A DNA stretch of 64,000 nt, from NCBI RefSeq assembly GCF_003026365.1, contig NZ_PYOM01000018.1, forward strand, positions 44,685-108,684. The letters run 5' to 3'. Both the position numbers and the translations under genes were made by a program. The notes below the pieces were generated by a model that searched no databases, was not told the DNA's origin, and was given only the letters and a program-made list of their open reading frames with translations. This document shows positions 55,749 to 64,000 of the stretch, piece after piece. Every line of letters begins with the position of its first letter. The stretch's first letter is position 1. The stretch is from Photobacterium angustum. GTDB lineage: Bacteria > Pseudomonadota > Gammaproteobacteria > Enterobacterales > Vibrionaceae.

Positions 55749-56891
55749 ATGCATAAATGGTTTCAGTTTCCAATTATTGAAGGGCTATCAAGCAAACAAG
55801 CACATTGTGACTTACCCGACGGCAGTTTCGAACGTGAATGCGGTCGCGATGGTTTTTTTGGCCCTGCAACGCATATGTACCATAAACACCCACCAACAAG
55901 TTGGGTGTCGTGGTGCGGCGAACATAAACCAAGAGCATTTGATGCCTTAGCTTTGCCCCAAGTTGGAGATACGCCATGGGATGCGCCGTTATTACTATCA
56001 AATGGCGATATTAAACTGCGTATATGGCAAACCAATAAAAGTATGGATCATCTGGTGCGAAATGGTGACGGAGACGAATTATTGTTTGTTCATCAAGGTA
56101 GCGGAGATTTATATTGCGATTATGGTCATTTGCCTTTTAATGAAGGTGACTACCTTGTCCTTCCTCGTTCTACAACATGGCGAATTGAAATTGCCAATAC
56201 GGTTGCTTTGTTAATGATTGAAGCAACCAATAACAGTTTTAAAAGTGTTGATCATGGCATTGTCGGTCAACATGCAGTCTTTGATCCCGCAATACTTGAA
56301 TATCCGAAAATCAATGCTGCATTTAAAGCACAACAAACAGAAGATAATTGGCAGGTATTCTTAAAAGCGCGTAACCAAATAAATACTATTTCTTATCCGT
56401 TTAATCCCTTAGATAGCATCGGCTGGAAAGGAAATCTAACGGTACTAAAACTTAATTGGCGTGACATTCGGCCACTAATGAGCCATCGATATCACCTTCC
56501 ACCTTCAGCACACTCTACCTTTGTCAGTGATAATTTTATTGTGTGTACTTTTGTACCTCGTCCCGTTGAAAGCGATCCTAACGCTTTAAAAGTGCCTTTC
56601 TTTCACAGTAATAATGATTATGATGAAGTGATTTTTTATCACCATGGCGATTTTTTCAGTCGAGACAATATTAAACCTGGCATGATCACGTTTCATCCTA
56701 ATGGTTTTCCACATGGTCCTCACCCCAACGCTTTAACATTGAGCCAACAAGCGCCTAAAACATTTATCGATGAAGTAGCAGTAATGATAGATACTCGAAA
56801 CCCACTCGATATTGCCCCCAATATTAGTGAGGTTGAATTACATAATTATGTGGCGTCATGGCAACGCCATGAAGATCCTGAAAAACAATAA
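55749..56891 (+). CDS. hmgA: Homogentisate 1,2-dioxygenase
   Basis: 380 residues from the ATG at 55749 (GAGG 6 nt upstream; an in-frame ATG at 55737 is less likely). Metal-binding residues are in FHSNNDYDEVIFYHHGDF (Glu ligand) and FHPNGFPHGPHP (His ligands). It opens the ring of homogentisate to maleylacetoacetate with O2. It starts the hmgA-fahA-maiA-aacS operon. Loss of this gene in related bacteria causes pyomelanin. Confidence 0.93.
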   Translation: MHKWFQFPIIEGLSSKQAHCDLPDGSFERECGRDGFFGPATHMYHKHPPTSWVSWCGEHKPRAFDALALPQVGDTPWDAPLLLSNGDIKLRIWQTNKSMDHLVRNGDGDELLFVHQGSGDLYCDYGHLPFNEGDYLVLPRSTTWRIEIANTVALLMIEATNNSFKSVDHGIVGQHAVFDPAILEYPKINAAFKAQQTEDNWQVFLKARNQINTISYPFNPLDSIGWKGNLTVLKLNWRDIRPLMSHRYHLPPSAHSTFVSDNFIVCTFVPRPVESDPNALKVPFFHSNNDYDEVIFYHHGDFFSRDNIKPGMITFHPNGFPHGPHPNALTLSQQAPKTFIDEVAVMIDTRNPLDIAPNISEVELHNYVASWQRHEDPEKQ

Positions 56892-56908
56892 AAGTAAGGA
56901 TAACAACA

Positions 56909-57895
56909 ATGAAACTGGCTTCATTACAACAAAGTAGAGATGGGAAGCTCATTGTCGTTTCTCGCGATCTGAAATGGGCGGTATCAGCTCAAAATATTGC
57001 CCCTACCATGCAATATGCACTGGACCATTGGACAGATGTTGAACCTATTCTTAATGATCTTTATCACGCACTTAATAGAAAAGTGCTAGAGAATCGTTTT
57101 GTTTTTCAGCCAACGCACTGTGCATCTCCTCTCCCTCGCGCTTTTCAATGGGCAGACGGTAGTGCTTACGTTAATCATGTTGAGTTGGTGCGCAAAGCAA
57201 GAGGCGCAGAAATGCCAAAAAGTTTTTGGCAAGATCCTTTAATATATCAAGGTATGTCAGATAAATTTCTAAATCCTACACAGCCCATCGCAGTTGAAGA
57301 TCTTAATTGGGGAGTTGATTTTGAAGCTGAAATAGCTGTTATTACAGATGATGTCCCTATGGCGACAAGCGTAAAAAATGCAGAGAAACACATTAAACTA
57401 TTAATGCTTGTTAACGATGTCTCGCTAAGAAATTTAATCCCAACAGAACTGGCTAAAGGCTTTGGCTTTTTTCAATCAAAACCTTCATCGGCTTTTTCTC
57501 CTGTCGCAGTAACACCTGATGAATTAGGCGAATCATGGAAAGAGAACAAGATTAATAATCGACTTTATGTTCACTTAAATCAGCAACTATTTGGTAATCC
57601 AAACGCAGGTGTTGATATGACATTTAACTTTGCCCAATTAATTCACCATGCAGCCAAAAGTCGCCAATTAACAGCTGGCACAATCATAGGTTCAGGAACA
57701 GTTTCTAACGTAGATAGATTATCTGGCTCTTGTTGTATTGCTGAAAAACGAATGCTGGAAATTATAGAACACGGCGAGCCTCAAACTCCCTTCATGCAAT
57801 ACGGTGATAGCGTAAAAATAGAAATGTTTGATGCTGATAAACATTCTATTTTTGGGGCTATTGAACAAGCCGTTATTCCCTTTATTAAACATTAA
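56909..57895 (+). CDS. fahA: Fumarylacetoacetate hydrolase
   Basis: 328 residues. FAH-family metal-binding region DFEAEIAVITDDVP, then LVNDVSLRNLIPTELAKGFG and FQSKPSSAFSPVAVTPDELG. It splits fumarylacetoacetate into fumarate and acetoacetate. 17 bp after hmgA, with its own AAGGA site. Confidence 0.92.
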   Translation: MKLASLQQSRDGKLIVVSRDLKWAVSAQNIAPTMQYALDHWTDVEPILNDLYHALNRKVLENRFVFQPTHCASPLPRAFQWADGSAYVNHVELVRKARGAEMPKSFWQDPLIYQGMSDKFLNPTQPIAVEDLNWGVDFEAEIAVITDDVPMATSVKNAEKHIKLLMLVNDVSLRNLIPTELAKGFGFFQSKPSSAFSPVAVTPDELGESWKENKINNRLYVHLNQQLFGNPNAGVDMTFNFAQLIHHAAKSRQLTAGTIIGSGTVSNVDRLSGSCCIAEKRMLEIIEHGEPQTPFMQYGDSVKIEMFDADKHSIFGAIEQAVIPFIKH

Positions 57896-57931
57896 CCTCA
57901 AGTACATTCATTACTCATAGAGAGCTGAATT

Positions 57932-58561
57932 ATGGCATTTACCCTATATGATTATTTTCGCTCATCGGCCTCATATCGAGTAAGAATTGCCTTAAACATT
58001 AAGCAGCTTGATTATACCTGTGTACCGATCTCGCTGCTTGATAATCAGCAAAACAGTCGCCAATACAAAAACATTAATGCGACGGGTTTATTGCCTACAC
58101 TTGAGCATAACCAATGCTATATATCTCAATCTCTCGCTATTATCGAATATCTTGAGCAATGTTATCCAACACCAAGTTTACTGCCTTGTAACACCATAGA
58201 AAGTGCACAATGCCGAGCCTTTGCATTATCCATCGCTTGTGATATCCACCCGTTAAATAACTTACGTGTACTCAACTATTTAGAACGCAAATTAACACTT
58301 ACCACAGAGCAAAAAAAACAATGGTATCACCACTGGATAGAACAAGGTTTTACAGCATTAGAACATCAGCTTGCCAGTAACAATAACCCTGAAAAGTTCT
58401 GTTTTGGACTTGCCCCAACCTTAGCCGATATATTTTTGATCCCTCAAGTGTACAACGCCCGACGTTTTAATCTCGATTTATCCAAATTTCCAATCATTAA
58501 CACCATAGAAAAACACTGTAACCAGCTTGAGCCTTTCATCAAAGCAGCGCCTCATCTTTAA
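57932..58561 (+). CDS. maiA: Maleylacetoacetate isomerase (zeta-class GST)
   Basis: 209 residues. The N-terminal glutathione motif YFRSSASYRVRIALNIK has the SSxxxRVR signature. The C-terminal helical domain has LAPTLADIFLIPQVYNARRF. Uses glutathione to convert maleylacetoacetate to fumarylacetoacetate. It follows fahA by 36 bp. Confidence 0.92.
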   Translation: MAFTLYDYFRSSASYRVRIALNIKQLDYTCVPISLLDNQQNSRQYKNINATGLLPTLEHNQCYISQSLAIIEYLEQCYPTPSLLPCNTIESAQCRAFALSIACDIHPLNNLRVLNYLERKLTLTTEQKKQWYHHWIEQGFTALEHQLASNNNPEKFCFGLAPTLADIFLIPQVYNARRFNLDLSKFPIINTIEKHCNQLEPFIKAAPHL

Positions 58562-58608
58562 TTATTCAGCAAAAATAGAGCATTAGAAGAAAGACGGAGA
58601 ACGTACCA

Positions 58609-60639
58609 ATGACTTATGATCATAAGCAATGTCTCTGGAAGCCAAGTCGAAAACGCATTCAAAACAGTTTGCTGTATCAATTTATGGTGCAGATCAGCGA
58701 ACAACACAAACGTCTATTTCATGATTATACGAAATTACACCGTTGGTCGATAAAACATAGCGACCAATTCTGGCAACAGCTATGGCAATTTTGCAATGTA
58801 ATTGGCAACCAAGGTGAAAACATTGTCTATTGTCCAACACACAGCCCTATTCCCAATAAAGATCAACGTTGGTTTCCTGATGCCACACTCAATTTCGCCG
58901 AAAATTTGCTCGCTTACAGCACAAAGCTAAGCCAACAAGATGCGATTGTTTTTTATAACGAACACAGTTTTACAGACAAGGATAAGCAACACGCCCAACA
59001 GCGACTATCTTGGCAACAACTCCACCAGCAAGTAGCGATGGTTGCACAGTATTTACAACAACAAGGGGTACAAAAAGGTGATGTGGTTGCCGCGTACATG
59101 CCTAATATTCCACAAACAGTTATTGCTATGCTAGCGACTACCTCATTAGGTGCAGTATGGACATCCACCTCACCTGATTTCGGTGCTGAAAGTGTCGTTG
59201 AACGCTTTAGTCAGACCGAACCTAAAGTTATTTTTACTACCGATGGTTATATTTATAACAACAAAACAATAACCAGTTTAACCACATTATCAGAGGCTTT
59301 ATCTTCTCTTCCTAGTGTCAAAAAATTAATTGTTTATCCTTATATAAACCAAAAGCCTATCGATAAACTACTGTTACAAAGTTCTTCCTTACCTTCTCAT
59401 ATCACCGTGAGTGCATGGCAAGAAATGGAAGATATTGTTCGTCGTCTTGATTTAGCGTTTACTCCTACTTCCTTTGATCATCCGTTGTATATTTTGTATT
59501 CATCAGGAACAACGGGGAAACCCAAGTGTATTATTCACTCTGTCGGTGGAACACTTTTAAATCACCTGAAAGAGCACCAATTACACTGCAATATTAAACC
59601 TACCGATCCCATTTTTTATTTTACAACTTGTGGTTGGATGATGTGGAACTGGTTAGTAAGTGGCTTGGCATCAGGCGCAACACTCGTATTATATGATGGC
59701 TCCCCTTTATACCCAGATCCTTATCAATTGTGGAAAATGGCTGACAAAGAGAACCTACGTTTATTCGGCACTTCCGCCAAATATTTAGAGACCATAGAAA
59801 AAATGCAAATCATACCGTTCAAGCACGTGACATTGTCACAACTTGGTGTCATTTGCTCTACAGGCTCAGTACTCGCGCCTGAGCAATTCGATTATGTTTA
59901 TAAACAAATCAAACAAGATGTTCAGCTGTCATCAATTGCAGGCGGTACAGATATTTGCGGTTGCTTTGCCATTGGCAATCCAATAGGCGCTGTGTGGCGT
60001 GGGGAGTGCCAAGTAAAAGCCTTAGCGATGGACGTTAATGTATTTAATCAGGCAGGAGAAGCTATTTTTGATACATGCGGTGAACTTGTCTGTTGCAACA
60101 GTTTTCCTAATCAACCCATAGCATTTGGCCAAGATCCAAAGGGAGAAAAATATTTTCAGGCTTATTGGAATACCTACCCCAATACTTGGCACCATGGCGA
60201 TTATGTCAGTGTGTCTCATCATGGTGGACTCACCTTCTATGGGCGCTCTGATTCAATATTAAATCCCGGTGGTATTCGTATTGGCACCGCTGAAATTTAT
60301 CGTCAAGTCAATCCATTTCATGAAGTTGTCGATTCTGTTGTTGTTGGACAGCAGTTCCAAAACGATGTTCGTATCGTTCTCTTTGTTCAATTACAACCAG
60401 ATGTAACGCTCGATAATATCTTAATCAATCGTATCAACACGCAACTGCGCAATCAGTGCTCTCCCCATCATGTCCCCGCAAAAATTATACAAGTTTCAGC
60501 AATTCCCAGAACTAAATCAGGGAAAATAGCAGAAAAAGCAGTGAGAGATGCCATCCACCAACGAAATGTTGTAAACACAAGTGCTATCGCAAACCCAGAG
60601 AGTTTAGAGCAGTATAAAAATAGATCAGACTTAGAGTAA
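58609..60639 (+). CDS. aacS: Acetoacetate--CoA ligase
   Basis: 676 residues of the acyl-AMP synthetase family. The P-loop motif ILYSSGTTGKPKCIIHSVGG is clear, and the C-terminal catalytic Lys lies in PRTKSGKIAEKAV. It activates the acetoacetate made by FahA to acetoacetyl-CoA for thiolysis, which closes the pathway. It is the last operon gene, 47 bp after maiA. Confidence 0.92.
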   Translation: MTYDHKQCLWKPSRKRIQNSLLYQFMVQISEQHKRLFHDYTKLHRWSIKHSDQFWQQLWQFCNVIGNQGENIVYCPTHSPIPNKDQRWFPDATLNFAENLLAYSTKLSQQDAIVFYNEHSFTDKDKQHAQQRLSWQQLHQQVAMVAQYLQQQGVQKGDVVAAYMPNIPQTVIAMLATTSLGAVWTSTSPDFGAESVVERFSQTEPKVIFTTDGYIYNNKTITSLTTLSEALSSLPSVKKLIVYPYINQKPIDKLLLQSSSLPSHITVSAWQEMEDIVRRLDLAFTPTSFDHPLYILYSSGTTGKPKCIIHSVGGTLLNHLKEHQLHCNIKPTDPIFYFTTCGWMMWNWLVSGLASGATLVLYDGSPLYPDPYQLWKMADKENLRLFGTSAKYLETIEKMQIIPFKHVTLSQLGVICSTGSVLAPEQFDYVYKQIKQDVQLSSIAGGTDICGCFAIGNPIGAVWRGECQVKALAMDVNVFNQAGEAIFDTCGELVCCNSFPNQPIAFGQDPKGEKYFQAYWNTYPNTWHHGDYVSVSHHGGLTFYGRSDSILNPGGIRIGTAEIYRQVNPFHEVVDSVVVGQQFQNDVRIVLFVQLQPDVTLDNILINRINTQLRNQCSPHHVPAKIIQVSAIPRTKSGKIAEKAVRDAIHQRNVVNTSAIANPESLEQYKNRSDLE

Positions 60640-60671
60640 TAATACGCACAAGAAATAGATAAGTTTATTTT

Positions 60672-61475
60672 CTACTCTTCTAACACAGCATTGATTGCTT
60701 CTTTAATTTCATCACTAGAAAAGCCTTTGCTTGATAGATAACCATAAGCTTTGCTCTTTTCTTTAAAATCGGTGAGATCGTAGCGTTTCTTGGCAAGGGC
60801 TAATTGGCAGTTGTAGTAAAAATCTATTTCACCTGATTCACTAAGCTCATCAAGTACGGTATCGAGTTCTGATATATCTACATGCTTCATTTTTAATTCT
60901 TGAGCGATTAACGAGCGTCCTTTTAGCTTTTTAGCAAGCTTGATCACTTCTGCTTCAAGGTTAGCATTTTTACCTTTAATCTGCGCTTTGGTCAGTAAAG
61001 TATCAGACGCGCTATGCTCTGAAATACCGCGAGAAATATCATCCATACTAAAACCACGTTTTAATAAGTCATTGACGACTTTTTCAGCCGATGTGGTTGA
61101 GAAGTCTTTAAAACGAGCCAAGCGAGTATTGATCATCGATTGCTCACAGACGCCCATGCGTTGCATAGTTTCTGTGATTACTTGTTCAATAGTGAGCTCA
61201 TCAATACCTTTAATTTTTAACTTTTGTTGTATGTACTTACGTCCATATTGGCTATTAAAGGCTAATTCGCAGAAATGTAATGAAAATGCATGGTCGCTTT
61301 TGAGATAACCATAGCTTTTCATTTGTTCAAGTACAGTTTCGACCCACTCTTTATTCTCTGTTTTTGCTTCAAGTTTTTTGCGTAATTCAAATTCTGAGTG
61401 ATCACGTAGGTTTAAGTGGTAAATCGCACTATTAATGACGTTTTGAATAGTAGAAGCAGGATAAGGTTTTTTCAT
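60672..61475 (-). CDS. RecX family protein, long form
   Basis: 267 residues made of repeated three-helix units typical of RecX: for example DHSEFELRKKLEAKTENKE, QYGRKYIQQKLKIKGIDE and LKGRSLIAQELKMKHVDI. RecX binds RecA and restrains its filaments. Gamma-proteobacterial RecX is usually near 150-170 residues and next to recA; this one is about 100 residues longer, closer to Bacillus RecX in size, and recA is not near. It may be a second, diverged RecX with a different partner. Confidence 0.72.
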   Translation of the reverse strand: MKKPYPASTIQNVINSAIYHLNLRDHSEFELRKKLEAKTENKEWVETVLEQMKSYGYLKSDHAFSLHFCELAFNSQYGRKYIQQKLKIKGIDELTIEQVITETMQRMGVCEQSMINTRLARFKDFSTTSAEKVVNDLLKRGFSMDDISRGISEHSASDTLLTKAQIKGKNANLEAEVIKLAKKLKGRSLIAQELKMKHVDISELDTVLDELSESGEIDFYYNCQLALAKKRYDLTDFKEKSKAYGYLSSKGFSSDEIKEAINAVLEE

Positions 61476-61532
61476 ACGATATCGGGAATGGCTAGAAGTT
61501 GTCGTAATAATAACAGTTATACACGCTTAAAT

Positions 61533-61561
61533 GAAAAAAGAGGCACTCATTGAGTGCCTCT
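61533..61561 (-). terminator. Terminator of katG
   Basis: Arms AGAGGCACTCA/TGAGTGCCTCT (11 bp perfect, about a 1-nt centre) with a T6 run on the minus strand, 61 bases past the katG stop. Confidence 0.88.
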
Positions 61562-61622
61562 CTGATTTTGTTTAGCTTGCTATTTCATACATCGATAAGT
61601 ATTTAATAACTTTGCGTTTTGC

Positions 61623-64000
<2,378 letters not shown>

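Overview
The window looks like chromosomal DNA of a marine gamma-proteobacterium of the family Vibrionaceae, most likely Photobacterium or a close relative. The base composition is AT-rich. The gene content fits: the cqsA/cqsS quorum-sensing pair, a betIBA-choXWV osmoprotectant cluster, a chromosomal CatB-type acetyltransferase, and phenylalanine/tyrosine catabolism with homogentisate dioxygenase. No rRNA, tRNA, CRISPR array or intact mobile element was seen. The genus is an inference from protein families.

Layout. 1-6 kb is a decayed accessory zone. Two diverged copies of a histidine-phosphatase gene (one cut by the window edge, one frameshifted) flank a nine-repeat bacterial-Ig-like lipoprotein, a broken unidentified gene, and a fused relic of a tyrosine recombinase and an IS3-type transposase. 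6-10 kb has a small secreted protein and the cobalamin salvage operon cobU-cobC-cobQ. 10-24 kb holds housekeeping and transport genes: a nucleotidyltransferase-like protein, a helix-hairpin-helix (ComEA-like) gene split by an in-frame amber codon, three alpha/beta hydrolases, a MATE pump, a MazG-like pyrophosphatase, a glycerophosphodiesterase, a CPA1 Na+/H+ antiporter with an unannotated 31-residue membrane protein behind it, an EamA transporter and an M14 peptidase-like protein. 24-33 kb has an HlyD/DUF2955 efflux pair with a divergent LysR gene, a Bor-like lipoprotein, molybdate uptake modABC, an exported amidohydrolase, and catB with a divergent LysR gene.

33-42 kb has a ferredoxin-GltD type oxidoreductase and the choline-to-glycine-betaine operon betI-betB-betA-choX-choW-choV. 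Choline is taken up by ChoXWV and oxidised by BetA and BetB under BetI control. 42-46 kb is the CAI-1 quorum-sensing locus: intact sensor kinase cqsS converges on cqsA, whose reading frame is shifted at an A9 homopolymer near the start. Removing one A restores a 389-codon CqsA. 46-50 kb has a HAD phosphatase, a glutathionyl-hydroquinone reductase, a Spo0M-like protein, and a GFA-MerR-quinone reductase cluster with a typical MerR promoter. 50-54 kb is pqiABC (envelope lipid transport).

54-61 kb is phenylalanine catabolism: phhA-phhB divergent from hmgA-fahA-maiA-aacS, which takes homogentisate to fumarate and acetoacetate and then acetoacetyl-CoA. The tyrosine aminotransferase and 4-hydroxyphenylpyruvate dioxygenase steps are not in the window. 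The window ends with a long RecX-family protein and catalase-peroxidase katG.

The most notable points are the homopolymer-frameshifted cqsA, the amber-interrupted ComEA-like gene, the His-rich 31-residue membrane protein translated behind the antiporter, and the relic-rich first 6 kb. I did not find a convincing wholly new multi-gene system.
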